From the NCBI RefSeq assembly GCF_024460775.1, contig NZ_JANFYZ010000004.1:248001-312000 (forward strand): a stretch of DNA of 64,000 nucleotides, written 5' to 3'. Position numbers and translations under genes: made by a program. Positions 46,833-57,877 of the stretch are shown here, one piece after another (the first letter of the stretch is position 1; every line of letters begins with the position of its first letter). The notes beneath the pieces were generated by a model. The model saw only the letters and a list, made by a program, of their open reading frames with translations. It was not told the DNA's origin and made no database searches. This DNA is from Desulfovibrio desulfuricans (GTDB lineage Bacteria; Desulfobacterota; Desulfovibrionia; Desulfovibrionales; Desulfovibrionaceae).

Positions 46833-47519
46833 CTAGCCAAACACGCGCACAATGTCCCTTGCGTCCATGTCGGGGTGGATGGGCTTGAGCGCCAGACGGC
46901 AGAAGTCGTCAGACCTGTCCATATCCAGCTTGAGTTCGGGGCGGCGCAGCCAGTCTTCTTCCGGATCAAACGTGCCTATTTTAAAGCTGGCGGCATTGTC
47001 CCATATGTAGTTGAGACAGTGCTCGCGCTGCGAGGTCTGGGCGGCCTTGGCGTCCAGTTCTTCCAGCAGATCGCGTGAAAGGATTTCCGCACCAAGGCCG
47101 TCTGGCCAGAGGTTGTTGCGCGGAATATGGTTATAGGCATAGTCCCAGCCGCCCTGATCGTAAAAATCCACCAGCCGGTCAATGGCCCCGGCCCAGATGA
47201 GCGGATTATCGGCGCACACACGTACCACACGCCCGGCATCCGCCGTGCGGGCCGCCAGACAGAAACGCGCCAGCACATCGTCCTCCGAACCGGCAACGCA
47301 GGGCACGCCGCGCCTTTGCAGATGCTCCATGAGTACACGGTCAAGGGGCGTATCCGGCACGGCCACCATGATGCCGTCAAGCTTTGCCGCCTGCGCCAGC
47401 CGCCGCGTTACCCAGTCTATAACGGGCACATCGCGCAGACAGAGCAGCGATTTCATGGGGAGCCGCGTGGAGCCGAGGCGGGCCTGAACAATGGCTATAA
47501 CCTTGCCGGTCTTGCGCAT
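46833..47519 (-). CDS. SpsF/NeuA-like cytidylyltransferase
   Basis: A 228-residue nucleotidyltransferase of the CMP-sugar synthetase group. AIVQARLGSTRLPMKSLL near the N-terminus is the nucleotide-binding loop, followed by VPVIDWVTRRL and VCADNPLI with the metal-binding Asp. SpsF-like proteins activate acidic sugars for surface polysaccharides. The ATG at 47519 follows AAGGA; the longer frame to 47573 is not favoured. It lies 22 bases after the fusion gene, as the last gene of the kdnB-kdnA unit. Confidence 0.82.
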   Translation of the reverse strand: MRKTGKVIAIVQARLGSTRLPMKSLLCLRDVPVIDWVTRRLAQAAKLDGIMVAVPDTPLDRVLMEHLQRRGVPCVAGSEDDVLARFCLAARTADAGRVVRVCADNPLIWAGAIDRLVDFYDQGGWDYAYNHIPRNNLWPDGLGAEILSRDLLEELDAKAAQTSQREHCLNYIWDNAASFKIGTFDPEEDWLRRPELKLDMDRSDDFCRLALKPIHPDMDARDIVRVFG

Positions 47520-47541
47520 GGGTGTTCCTTTGTGGAGCATG

Positions 47542-49230
47542 TTACGCTTGCTGCGGTTCTGCGGGAGCGGCATTTTCCGCCGCCTGAGGGGCGGCTGCGC
47601 CTTCCTGCAGGATATTCTGCATAAGGGCTACAACGCGCCCCTTGTTGGCCGTAAAATTAAGGGCGTTCTGGCGATCCCAAAAGCGTTTTCGCCGGGGATT
47701 TTTGAGCATGGCCAGAAAAACATTGCGAATCTTGGCATCGCTGACCCTGTCCATAATGCCCACAAAGGCAAAGCCGTTGCGTGGGCGGGCAAAGGTGTGG
47801 CGCGCCTCGCGCTCGTGGTGGGCCAGCACCATTGAAGGAATCCGCATGTGGGCCAGCTCGTACACCGTGCGCCCTGCGGAGCAGATGGCGAGGTCGGCCC
47901 CTTCCATCATGCGGCTCATGACGTTGGTGGCCCAGGTAAATTCCACCAGCGGGTTATCCAGCCGTGCCAGATGCGCCTCCATGGCGTCCTTGTGGGCATA
48001 GCCCGGCCCCGCCACAAGGCGGATGCGGATGCCGTAGGCCCGGCAGATGGGTTCGATGATGTCCAGTACCCGGCGCGAGCAGTCATTGAGATCCGTGCCG
48101 CCAAAGGTAATGAGCACTGTTCTGAGTTCAGGGCGGAAGGGATTGCGCGCCGCACCCAGAAACTCATCGCGCAGGCAAAAATAATCTGGCCCGTAGCGCA
48201 GGCGCTCGTTGCTGTCCCTGTCTTCGTACAGGGCGTTGACCACCAGCCGCGCCCAGTCCGCGCCGGGGCCTTCATCCTCAAAATTGACGCAGCGCACGCC
48301 AGCCGTGGTCAGGCGCGCCATATAGGCCGCCGTGGTGTTCAGAATATCGTTGACCACCAGATCGGGCCGCATGCGCAGCACAGTGTCTGCCAGCTCCTCG
48401 TTGCCCTGGCGCACGATCTTGTAGTCTTTGCGGGCAATGCTTTCCACCGCCAGCTCGCTCTCGCGCGTGCAGACAAAGCTGATCTTGTGATTGGTGATCT
48501 CGTGCGCCAGCATCAGCGCGCGGAATACATGCCCCATGCCGATGGCGGGCCAGCCAGCCACCACAAAGACCACATGCCGCCGCTGCAAAAGGTGCTCGCA
48601 GATCCACCAGTCCTGATAGCCCTGAATTTCAATGGCCCTGTCGTTGAGAAAATACGGCACTATCTTGCCGCGCCCCAGCGTGTGGCCGTTGGCCTTGTCC
48701 AGCAGGGCAAGCCGCAGAATGATCAGCGCGCGGCTTTCCACCACCAGCATTTTTTCGCTGTCGTGTCCGGCGTCTTCGTCCAGCAGGCTCTCAAGCCCTT
48801 CGCCCTGCACATTCCAGATGCGCTGGCGCATGCTTTTGACCGTCACCAGACTATCGGCCTGCGCCTCGCGAAAGCGCTTCCAGGCGTCTTCCACATCCAC
48901 CCATGTGAGCAGAGGGCAGGAGGCGCGCAAAATCATGCAGTGCTCGTATTCCCGTGCAAGCTCTGTCAGCAGGCCGCGCATTTCGGTAACAATATCAAGG
49001 CTGGTGAACCGCAGATCCTTGTTCCAGTGGTGCCGCACGCCCGCGCGTTCGCAGATGAGCGCGATCTCCTGACTGTCGGTCAGCACAACAATATCATCGC
49101 CGGGCAAGACGCCGCGCGCGGTATTGACGGCCCGTTCCACAAGCGTAACCCCGGCCAGTTTTTTAACAAGCTGGTCAGGAATGACGGCATTTTTCTTGAT
49201 GGCAGGTATGACGATGCAGCGTTCTTTCAC
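47542..49230 (-). CDS. Cytidylyltransferase-PseG-like fusion protein
   Basis: A 562-residue protein with two parts. Residues 1-230 resemble NeuA/KdsB cytidylyltransferases (IVIPAIKKNAVIPDQLV, GVTLVERAVNTARG, RASCPLLTW), though the usual IPAR/RGGSK binding loop is altered. Residues about 270-530 resemble PseG/SpsG, nucleotide-sugar hydrolases of pseudaminic acid synthesis (GWPAIGMGHVFRALMLAHE with the catalytic-type His, ITFGGTDLND, CSAGRTVYELA). The start is taken as GTG 49230, since no good ATG is present in the preceding frame, but a TTG/ATG upstream (49287) is possible. The two modules in one chain suggest activation of a sugar acid plus removal or exchange of a nucleotide group. The substrate is unknown. 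Confidence 0.78.
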   Translation of the reverse strand: MKERCIVIPAIKKNAVIPDQLVKKLAGVTLVERAVNTARGVLPGDDIVVLTDSQEIALICERAGVRHHWNKDLRFTSLDIVTEMRGLLTELAREYEHCMILRASCPLLTWVDVEDAWKRFREAQADSLVTVKSMRQRIWNVQGEGLESLLDEDAGHDSEKMLVVESRALIILRLALLDKANGHTLGRGKIVPYFLNDRAIEIQGYQDWWICEHLLQRRHVVFVVAGWPAIGMGHVFRALMLAHEITNHKISFVCTRESELAVESIARKDYKIVRQGNEELADTVLRMRPDLVVNDILNTTAAYMARLTTAGVRCVNFEDEGPGADWARLVVNALYEDRDSNERLRYGPDYFCLRDEFLGAARNPFRPELRTVLITFGGTDLNDCSRRVLDIIEPICRAYGIRIRLVAGPGYAHKDAMEAHLARLDNPLVEFTWATNVMSRMMEGADLAICSAGRTVYELAHMRIPSMVLAHHEREARHTFARPRNGFAFVGIMDRVSDAKIRNVFLAMLKNPRRKRFWDRQNALNFTANKGRVVALMQNILQEGAAAPQAAENAAPAEPQQA

Positions 49231-49324
49231 GTGTGTTCTCGGCTGTGCGGAAGGAGCAGGGCGCAGTGAGCAAACCCCGGACAACATCGTGAAACCGATG
49301 CCGTCCGGGGCAATACAGACCGCG

Positions 49325-50512
49325 TTAGCGCAGGCTGGCCAGAACCTCGCGGGTGGAAGCCAGCATGTAGTCAAATTCCTCATCCGTCAGCCAGTGCTGG
49401 AAGGGGAAGGAAATCATGGCGTCAAAGAAGGTGTCGGCATTGGGGCAGTCGGCCTTGCCCATGCCCAGACGGCGGTAGTAATCGTAGCGATCCAGCGGAA
49501 TATACTGCACCACGCACTTCACGCCTTTTTCATTGAACATGGCGCGTATAAAGCGGTCGCGGGCTTCGGTGCCCGTGGTCATGCGCGCGGCCAGCAGGTG
49601 ATAGTTGTGGCGGCGCGAATCCTCCCGGTGGAACTCCAGCTCGGGAAAATCCGCCAGCGCATCAATGAAGCGCAGTGCGCGGGCGCGCTTTTCGTCATTG
49701 ATGGCGTCGATACGCTCAAGGAGCTTGGCCCCCAGCGCGCATTCCACTTCGCCAAGACAATAGTTGTTGGGCTGCAGGGGTTCCCCGTCCAGCATGGGCA
49801 GATCGACGTTGCCCATGGCGGGCTTCCAGTAGTCGGGCCGTTCAAAATCATAGCCGCAATGCCCGTTGTGGCGCAGGGTTGGCACCAGGGCCGCCAGCTT
49901 GGGATCGCGCACATAGAGCATGCCGCCCTCACCAAGGGTGGTGAGGTTTTTGTGCGAATGGAAGGAGAAAACGGCCATGTCGCCAAAGCTGCCAGCCTTT
50001 TTGCCGTTCAGCTCGGAGCCGATGGACTGGGCCGCGTCTTCGATGAGGATAAGCCCGCGCTCTTTGCACAGGGCGGCAATGCCTACCATGTCTGCCACAT
50101 AACCGTACAGATGCACCACAACAACGGCCTTGGTGCGGGGCGTAATGGCTTTTTCGATGCTTTCGGCTGTGACGACCCGGGTAAGAAGGTCAACGTCAGC
50201 CCAGGCCATTGTGGCGCCCTTTTTGATGTAGGGGTAGGCAGAGGCCGTAAAGGTATGCGAAGGCATGACCACTTCATCGCCGGGCTTGAAGCGGCACAAC
50301 TGGGCCGAAAGTTCCAGAGCCGAAACGCCGTTCATGGTCACAAAGCAGCTGCCCTGGGCAACGCCCTGATAGCTGGCAAACTTGCTTTCAAAATCACGCA
50401 TGTGCACGCCCTGGGTGAGCGTGTCGGCATTGCGCATGACATCGACAACCACGGCGATTTCTTCTTCCGTGTAGCGGATGGCGCGGCCACTGAAATTCAC
50501 TTTAAGGTCCAT
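49325..50512 (-). CDS. kdnA: Kdo8N aminotransferase KdnA (DegT family)
   Basis: A 395-residue PLP aminotransferase. It begins MDLKVNFSGRAIRYTEEEI and follows the remembered Shewanella KdnA sequence closely: VVVHLYGYVADMVGI, FSFHSHKNLTTLGEGG with the PLP lysine, LRHNGHCGYD, NNYCLGEVECALGAKLLERID. KdnA converts 8-oxo-Kdo to 8-amino-3,8-dideoxy-Kdo (Kdo8N) with glutamate. The start at 50512 follows AAGGAG. It lies downstream of kdnB, the pathway partner, by about 95 bases. Confidence 0.9.
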   Translation of the reverse strand: MDLKVNFSGRAIRYTEEEIAVVVDVMRNADTLTQGVHMRDFESKFASYQGVAQGSCFVTMNGVSALELSAQLCRFKPGDEVVMPSHTFTASAYPYIKKGATMAWADVDLLTRVVTAESIEKAITPRTKAVVVVHLYGYVADMVGIAALCKERGLILIEDAAQSIGSELNGKKAGSFGDMAVFSFHSHKNLTTLGEGGMLYVRDPKLAALVPTLRHNGHCGYDFERPDYWKPAMGNVDLPMLDGEPLQPNNYCLGEVECALGAKLLERIDAINDEKRARALRFIDALADFPELEFHREDSRRHNYHLLAARMTTGTEARDRFIRAMFNEKGVKCVVQYIPLDRYDYYRRLGMGKADCPNADTFFDAMISFPFQHWLTDEEFDYMLASTREVLASLR

Positions 50513-50608
50513 GAGGACTCCTTGTGGCAAATGCGCCGCCGGAAGGCCCGACGGCGCACAATATGCGGTTATCACTGCAAGCGGTGGCGCTGGTTGCGCC
50601 GCGCGCGG

Positions 50609-51688
50609 CTACATGCGCTTGAAGCGCTCGATAACGTTTTCCTTGGTGAGGATCTTTTTGAAATCCGGGCCAAGGCGGTTGGAAAGCGGCTTTTCGTGCA
50701 CAATGCTGGCGCCGTAAAGGGCATCGTACTGCGCATCGGTAAGGCCCTGGCAGATGCCCTTGGGCAGGTCGATGCCCTGACGTTCCATCATGGACATAAA
50801 GTCTTTGTATTCATTGGGGTAGATGTCTTCCAGCACGGTGAGGGCATGGCAGTTGGCAATGCCGTGGTGCATGTGCAGCACCATGCTGAGACCAGCGGAA
50901 AGGGGATGCACCACGCCCACGAAACCGGCGGCCATGCCGCCCAGGAAGGAGGCGATCATGAGCTTTTCGCGGTTTTCATCGCTCATCATGTCGCTGGAAA
51001 GGTAGACCTGCTTGCTGAGGTCAATGGCCTTTTCAGCCAGGGAATCCACCACCACGTTGCGGTAGGAGCCGGTGATGCTCTCAAAGCAGTGCATGTAGGT
51101 ATCAATACCCGTGTAGAAATACTGGTTGCGCGGCACGCTGGCGGTCAGGTCAGGGTCGAGCAGCACCTGCTCGAACATGGTGTAGTCGCTGTTCATGCCC
51201 AGCTTGATGTTCTTTTCCTCGTTGCAGATGATGCCAGTGCGCGAGGTTTCGGAACCCGTACCGGAAAGGGTGGGAACGGCGATTTTGTAGGGAGCGGGAT
51301 TCTTGACCAGTTCCCAGCCCTGATAGTTTTCGGCCTTGCCGGGGTTGTTCAGCAGGTTGCCCACGCACTTGCAGGTATCAAGCACGCAGCCGCCGCCAAA
51401 GGCCAGCAGGGCGCAGGGGGCCACGCCGTTGAGGAAGGCCTTCACCTTGTCGGTGTAGCCGTCAATGCTGTCAGTGGTGGGTTCGTTGGTGGTGTCCACA
51501 TAGACCACCATGTCCTTGCTTTCCACGGGCAGCTTGGCAATGAGATCCTTGCCTTCAAAAAAATGGTCAATAAAGAACACGGCAGGGCCGTTCACTGCGG
51601 CGCGGCGCGCGCCGATCAGATCGCCAAGCTGGGCAAGGCTGCCCGAACCAATCATATAGTAACCGACATTCTTTGCGTTGCGAAACAT
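50609..51688 (-). CDS. kdnB: Kdo 8-oxidase KdnB (iron-type alcohol dehydrogenase)
   Basis: A 359-residue group III alcohol dehydrogenase. FRNAKNVGYYMIGSGSLAQL, FGGGCVLDTCKCVGNLL, VPTLSGTGSETSRT, LDPDLTASVP and the metal histidines in THMHC-like YMHCFE, VVHPLSAGLS and MHHGIANCHA match KdnB, which oxidises the C8 hydroxyl of Kdo to the aldehyde used by KdnA. The start at 51688 follows AGAGGG. It is the first gene of the sugar-acid cluster. Confidence 0.88.
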   Translation of the reverse strand: MFRNAKNVGYYMIGSGSLAQLGDLIGARRAAVNGPAVFFIDHFFEGKDLIAKLPVESKDMVVYVDTTNEPTTDSIDGYTDKVKAFLNGVAPCALLAFGGGCVLDTCKCVGNLLNNPGKAENYQGWELVKNPAPYKIAVPTLSGTGSETSRTGIICNEEKNIKLGMNSDYTMFEQVLLDPDLTASVPRNQYFYTGIDTYMHCFESITGSYRNVVVDSLAEKAIDLSKQVYLSSDMMSDENREKLMIASFLGGMAAGFVGVVHPLSAGLSMVLHMHHGIANCHALTVLEDIYPNEYKDFMSMMERQGIDLPKGICQGLTDAQYDALYGASIVHEKPLSNRLGPDFKKILTKENVIERFKRM

Positions 51689-51828
51689 AGTTGCCCTCTC
51701 AATATGGCAGATGATGACCGGGCCATACGCTATAGCCGAACGTCTGGCAAGATGGCCAGCAATGGGCCATTGGCGCGGATTTTCGCCTGTTGTCGCCGAA
51801 GGGCGGCACAACCTTCATATGGTGGCCC

Positions 51829-52269
51829 TCAGACCCCGCTGTCGTCAAGTGGATCAGAGCCAAAACGGTTGGATCCGGAGGTTCCTTTAAGCGCGTATAC
51901 CACCAGAAGCCCAAGGCTCGCCAGAGCCGCCGCACTGCCTGCCAGCACCAGCAGACCATCAGCTTCAAGCACGGCCCCTGCTATGGCAGGCAGCGCCGCT
52001 GCCAGCGGCAGCATCTGCCACCAGCCGGAAAGGTCGCGGTCGTGCAGCCTGCGCGTTGACACGCTCACCGTTGGCAGCAGCAACCACAGGGCCTGCACGG
52101 CGCTGATGATGGAAGCCAGCGCTGGCGCAATAGCTCCCACGATGGCCACCGCAATATTGATCAGCAGCGTGAACAGGCAGAACCACCAGAATTCGGAGCG
52201 CGAGGCCCGGCCCTTAAAGCTGCAATACTTTTGGGTCAGGCAGATTTTTACGGCATCCCTGAATTCCAT
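51829..52269 (-). CDS. DUF805 inner-membrane protein
   Basis: A 146-residue DUF805 protein with four hydrophobic helices. CSFKGRASRSEFWWFCLF at the start and STRRLHDRDLSGWWQML in the middle are the family marks (R-x-S-R-x-E-F-W-W and R-R-L-H-D). Function unknown. It lies downstream of folD on the same strand. Confidence 0.9.
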   Translation of the reverse strand: MEFRDAVKICLTQKYCSFKGRASRSEFWWFCLFTLLINIAVAIVGAIAPALASIISAVQALWLLLPTVSVSTRRLHDRDLSGWWQMLPLAAALPAIAGAVLEADGLLVLAGSAAALASLGLLVVYALKGTSGSNRFGSDPLDDSGV

Positions 52270-52293
52270 GCGCTCTCCCTCCAGCGGGCAAGA

Positions 52294-53151
52294 TCAGGCC
52301 CGGTGCTGCCGCCATGACTGCACGGTGTTGCTCAGCAGCATGGCAATGGTCATGGGGCCAACGCCGCCGGGCACAGGCGTAATGGCATGCGCCTTGGGGC
52401 TTACACTGGCAAAGTCAGCATCGCCGCACAGACCTTCGGGAGTGCGGTTGATGCCCACGTCAATGACCACCGCGCCCTGGCGCACCATATCGCCCGTGAT
52501 GCAGCGGGGCCTGCCCATGGCAAGAAACAGAAAATCGGCCTGACGGCACTGCTCGGCAAGATCGGGCGTGCGCGAATGGCATACGGTCACCGTGGCATCG
52601 CCAAAACGGCCAGAACGGGCCAGCAGCATGGCCAGCGGTTTGCCCACAATGTTGGAGCGGCCCACAACCACGGCCTTCTTGCCGCTGGTGGGCAGGTCGT
52701 AGCGGCGCAGCAGCTCCATGACCCCGGCGGGCGTGCAGGAGACAAAACCCGGCAAGCCCAGCGAAAGACGGCCCACGCTCACAGGGTGGAAACCGTCCAC
52801 GTCCTTTTCCGGATCAATGGCCAGCAGGCATTCCTGCGCGTCCAGCCCCTTGGGCAGGGGCAGTTGCAGCAGGATGCCGTCCACAGCTGGATTGGCGTTG
52901 CACTCGCCAATGAGTTGCAGCAGATCCTGCTGGCTGGTGGTGGCGGGCAAATGGTGCGGAAAGGAAACAATACCGGCTTCGGCGCAGGCGCGTTCCTTGT
53001 TGCGCACATAGACCTGCGAGGCAGGATCTTCGCCCACAAGGATAACCGCAAGGCCCGGCGCACGATGGCCCTCGGCACGTGCGGCGGCCACTTCCGCGCC
53101 AAGCTCCGCCCGGATGTCGGCGGCGGTTTTTTTGCCGTCAATCAAGATCAT
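52294..53151 (-). CDS. folD: Bifunctional methylenetetrahydrofolate dehydrogenase/cyclohydrolase
   Basis: A 285-residue FolD interconverting methylene- and formyl-tetrahydrofolate with [33 protein letters not shown] and [17 protein letters not shown] are the catalytic and cofactor motifs. The start [13 protein letters not shown] at 53151 follows GGAG; the frame to 53184 adds ten non-homologous residues. It is co-directional with eno upstream. Confidence 0.95.
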   Translation of the reverse strand: MILIDGKKTAADIRAELGAEVAAARAEGHRAPGLAVILVGEDPASQVYVRNKERACAEAGIVSFPHHLPATTSQQDLLQLIGECNANPAVDGILLQLPLPKGLDAQECLLAIDPEKDVDGFHPVSVGRLSLGLPGFVSCTPAGVMELLRRYDLPTSGKKAVVVGRSNIVGKPLAMLLARSGRFGDATVTVCHSRTPDLAEQCRQADFLFLAMGRPRCITGDMVRQGAVVIDVGINRTPEGLCGDADFASVSPKAHAITPVPGGVGPMTIAMLLSNTVQSWRQHRA

Positions 53152-53289
53152 GTCAAACTCCAAAAAATAAGATAGCCGCCGCAAACAGGGCGACCGCCGC
53201 GCCCGGCCGGTGCGACGGTCGCTGGTGGTACCCGCGCCCTTCCAATATGGTTGCGCGCGGGTTGGAGGTCCATACGCGATCAGCTTGTG

Positions 53290-53332
53290 AAAAGCCCGCA
53301 GACCCTGCCGTAGCGCGGCCTGACCTGCGGGC
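53290..53332 (-). terminator. Intrinsic terminator after eno
   Basis: GCCCGCAG and CTGCGGGC form the stem with a structured loop; on the minus strand the stem is followed by TTTT. Confidence 0.8.
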
Positions 53333-53340
53333 GGAGAAAC

Positions 53341-54645
<1,305 letters not shown>

Positions 54646-54774
54646 CTACTCCTTTTGCCCTGGCGGGCTTGTTTACGAAAATGCTTGCCACGGGCAAAGG
54701 CCGGTGGTCTGCGGATCATATCGATCAGAAAATTTGTCAGTGAGCCGCCTGACAGGCGGGCTGGATTCATGGCG

Positions 54775-55569
54775 CTATTCGTCAGTGCCGGGTTCTTCGT
54801 AGTGCAGCCTGCGCAGGCCCTCGAGCAGGAGCATGGGCAGCACCTGATCAAACACGTTGCTGACTCGGGCGATGGAAGAGGCAAAGCCCCCTGTGCCAAG
54901 CACCTTGACCGGGCCGGACATCTGCCTCTTGAGGCGCTGTGTGAGGCCCTCGACCATACAGGCAAAACCAAAAACAAGACCGTGCTGGATGCTGGTGGTG
55001 GTATTGCGGCCCGGCGTAGGCTCGTTGGCGCGCACGTCAAGGTTGACCCTCGGCAGCTTGGCGGCCTCGCGCGAAAGCGCGGTCAGGGCCGTGCGCGGGC
55101 CGGGGAATATCAGGCCGCCCATGTAGGCATCGCCGCTCACGCAGTCGATGGTCACTGCCGTGCCAAAATCGACAATAAGCAGAGAAGGTGTTTCCGGATA
55201 CATACGGCGTGCAGCGTAGGCCCCCACCAGCCTGTCCGCGCCCACTTCCGCGGGGCGTTCATAGCGGTTTTCAAGCGGAACGGGCAGTTCCTTGCCCACT
55301 CGCTGCAAGGGGCAGCCCACATAGCGGGCCACAGCCTCACGCAGCAGTGGGTCAAAACCGGGCGCCACAGAAGACGCAACGCAGGCCTTGAGTTGCGCTG
55401 GCGCAACGCCCGCATGCTGCAAAAGAGTGAGAAGGGTAAGACCAAAATTGTCCGCCGACTGGGCGGTATCGGTGCGCAGGGTGTACGAGGTCAGCACATG
55501 ACGCTCGTTGCCCAGCCCAATCTTGATGGATGTATTGCCTATGTCGAAAAGCAGAATCTCGGGCTGCAT
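54775..55569 (-). CDS. coaX: Type III pantothenate kinase
   Basis: A 264-residue CoaX, first step of coenzyme A synthesis. LLFDIGNTSIKIGL, GADRLVGAYAARR and VDFGTAVTIDCVSG are the ASKHA kinase motifs with the catalytic aspartates. It lies upstream of eno by about 130 bases on the same strand. Confidence 0.95.
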   Translation of the reverse strand: MQPEILLFDIGNTSIKIGLGNERHVLTSYTLRTDTAQSADNFGLTLLTLLQHAGVAPAQLKACVASSVAPGFDPLLREAVARYVGCPLQRVGKELPVPLENRYERPAEVGADRLVGAYAARRMYPETPSLLIVDFGTAVTIDCVSGDAYMGGLIFPGPRTALTALSREAAKLPRVNLDVRANEPTPGRNTTTSIQHGLVFGFACMVEGLTQRLKRQMSGPVKVLGTGGFASSIARVSNVFDQVLPMLLLEGLRRLHYEEPGTDE

Positions 55570-55734
55570 GTGCGCCTCCGCAAAGGCCTGAAAGGTTACA
55601 GAGCCGGATTATGCCCAATTTGCCCGCACTAGGCAAGCCGCACAGAATCAGGGCATTAGGCGGCAATTGCCTGCCGGATATGACTGAATCGAATATCAGA
55701 CACCGGACAGGCCGGACAACAGATGCACCACAGC

Positions 55735-55790
55735 AAGCCCCGCGCCTGCCGGCGGATATATTTGCACGACAGGCGCGGGGCAACTGTTTT
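55735..55790. repeat. Inverted repeat between glmS and coaX
   Basis: GCCCCGCGCCTG and CAGGCGCGGGGC pair around a loop of about 20 bases, followed on the plus strand by ACTGTTTTT. It lies 35 bases past the glmS stop and may act as its 3' end. Confidence 0.6.
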
Positions 55791-55825
55791 TCCGGCGACG
55801 CAGTTCCCGCCGGGGGCTGATATGT

Positions 55826-57655
55826 CTATTCCACCGTTACGCTCTTGGCCAGGTTGCGGGGTTGGTCCACATCCTTGCCGAGGTAGTCGGCGGTTTCATA
55901 GCTGAAAAGCTGGAGCGCAGGCAGGGCCATAAAGCCCGCCAGAGGAGCGGGCAGGGAGGGGATAACCCAGGTATCTTCCGCGCCAAGGTCAAAACCTTCG
56001 TTGGTCAGGGCGATAACCTTGCCCTGCCGGGCCTGCACCTCGACCATATTGGACTTCACCTTGGGCAACAGGACATCATCCAGCGCCAGGGCAAAAGTGG
56101 GGAACGAGGGGTCGATCAGGGCAATGGGGCCGTGCTTCATTTCGCCAGCCGCGTAGCCTTCCGCATGGATGTACGAAAGTTCCTTGAGCTTCAGCGCGCC
56201 TTCCAGAGCCAGGGAGTAGCAATGACCGCGCCCAAGATAGAAGAAGTTGCGGGCCTGGGCGTACTTGCGCGAAAGCTCGCGCGCCTTTTCGTGCATGGCG
56301 GGCAGCGAGGCGTCCAGCAGCGCGGGCAGGTTTTCCAGCATGTGGATTATCTTACGCCTTTCGTCCGCAGACATGGTGCCGTTGCGCTTGCTCCAGTACA
56401 GGGCCATGAGGGCCAGCATGAGCATCTGGCTGCACATGGCCTTGGTGGAGGCCACGCTGATTTCAGGCCCGGCCTGGGTGTAGAGCACGGCGGAGGCATC
56501 ACGTGCAATGGACGAGCCCACCACGTTGCACAGGCCAAGCACGGTCACGCCTTTTTCCTTGGCAATGCGCAGGGCTGCCAGGGTATCGGCGGTTTCGCCG
56601 CTCTGGCTGATGACGAGCACCATGTCGTCCTTATCCAGCAGCAGGGTGTCCCGGTAGCGGAACTCGGAGGCGATTTCCACCTGCACGGGCACATGCGCCC
56701 AATGCTCCAGCAGATGCCGCCCCCACAGGCCGGAATGGTAAGACGTGCCGCAGGCCACGATGTGCAGGCGGCGCGGCACAGGCAGGCTGTCCAGCTCCGC
56801 AAGGCGCACATCGCTGTGGTCGCCTTCAATGCGGCCAGTGAGGCCATCGGTGATAACGCGGGGCTGCTCAAAAATTTCCTTGAGCATAAAGTGACGGTAG
56901 CCGCCCTTTTGCGCGGCCTGCATGTCCCACTGGATGGTCTGCGGCTCGGGCTGCACCGGGCTCAGATCCTTAAGGCGCATGATGGCGTAGTCAGAAGCAG
57001 TGGCGCGCACCAGCTCGCCGTCTTCGAGAAACACCACCTGACGCGTGTAGGGCAGAAAGGCCGGGATGTCGGACGCCACAAAGTTTTCGCCTGTGCCCTG
57101 ACCAAAGATAAGCGGAGCAGACATGCGCGCGGCGTAGATGACGCCGGGCTCGTTTTTGTCCATAAGGCAGACCGCATATGCGCCGTGCGCTTCGCGCAGG
57201 GCGGCGGCAAAAGCGTGCAACAGGTCAGGCTCGGTCTTGCGGCGTTCGGCTATGAGGTTCACCAGCACTTCGGTGTCTGTCTCTGAGCTGAACGTATACC
57301 CCTTGGCCGTCAGGTCAGCCTTGATTTCCTGATAATTTTCAATGATGCCGTTGTGCACAATGGCGAGTGTGCCATCGTTGGAACGGTGGGGGTGGGCGTT
57401 GCGCTCGGCGGGCACGCCGTGGGTGGCCCAACGGGTGTGGCCCATGGCGCTCGTGGGGGTGGTCACGCCTTCTTCGTGGGCGAGCTTTTCTTCCAGCGCG
57501 GCCAGCTTGCCGGTGGCGCGCACCACATGCAGATCGCCCTGACGGGCAAAAGCCACGCCCGCAGAATCGTACCCACGGTATTCCAGACGGCGCAAGCCCT
57601 CAACTACAACGGGTACCGCAGGCCTGTGACCCGCATAACCGATAATGCCGCACAT
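55826..57655 (-). CDS. glmS: Glucosamine-6-phosphate synthase
   Basis: A 609-residue GlmS, making glucosamine-6-phosphate from fructose-6-phosphate and glutamine for cell-wall and LPS synthesis. The N-terminal glutaminase starts with catalytic Cys2 (MCGIIGYAG) and shows GHTRWATHG; two SIS sugar-isomerase domains follow (ISQSGETADTL, VASTKAMCSQ, LGRGHCYSLALEGALK), ending DQPRNLAKSVTVE. The start at 57655 follows AAAGGAGG; no ribozyme-like leader is expected in this lineage. Confidence 0.97.
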   Translation of the reverse strand: MCGIIGYAGHRPAVPVVVEGLRRLEYRGYDSAGVAFARQGDLHVVRATGKLAALEEKLAHEEGVTTPTSAMGHTRWATHGVPAERNAHPHRSNDGTLAIVHNGIIENYQEIKADLTAKGYTFSSETDTEVLVNLIAERRKTEPDLLHAFAAALREAHGAYAVCLMDKNEPGVIYAARMSAPLIFGQGTGENFVASDIPAFLPYTRQVVFLEDGELVRATASDYAIMRLKDLSPVQPEPQTIQWDMQAAQKGGYRHFMLKEIFEQPRVITDGLTGRIEGDHSDVRLAELDSLPVPRRLHIVACGTSYHSGLWGRHLLEHWAHVPVQVEIASEFRYRDTLLLDKDDMVLVISQSGETADTLAALRIAKEKGVTVLGLCNVVGSSIARDASAVLYTQAGPEISVASTKAMCSQMLMLALMALYWSKRNGTMSADERRKIIHMLENLPALLDASLPAMHEKARELSRKYAQARNFFYLGRGHCYSLALEGALKLKELSYIHAEGYAAGEMKHGPIALIDPSFPTFALALDDVLLPKVKSNMVEVQARQGKVIALTNEGFDLGAEDTWVIPSLPAPLAGFMALPALQLFSYETADYLGKDVDQPRNLAKSVTVE

Positions 57656-57787
57656 AGAGTGCCTCCTTTTATCGCCGGGCAAGGCCCGTTCACAGACCAC
57701 TCGGTCGACCTGTGAGAAATAGGTAGGTATGTCGTTTTGTAAATATCCCTGCCGCCAGAACGGAGAGGGTTGGGGGGAAATATGCAA

Positions 57788-57818
57788 GGCCGGAACCGCA
57801 ATACGCGGTTCCGGTCGA
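57788..57818 (-). terminator. Hairpin downstream of ppiD
   Basis: CCGGAACCGC and GCGGTTCCGG pair around AATAC between ppiD and glmS. The T-run on the minus strand is weak, so termination may be partial. Confidence 0.6.
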
Positions 57819-57877
57819 GAGTTCAATGTGTCTGTCGCCTGCGCGCCGGGGGGCGCTGGGCCATCGGCAGGGCAGAA

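Noticed and set aside
49124..52543. Very long (1139-codon) plus-strand open frame
   Set aside because: It is antisense to kdnA, kdnB, DUF805 and folD genes; in GC-rich DNA such frames stay open by codon bias, and the translation has no family resemblance.
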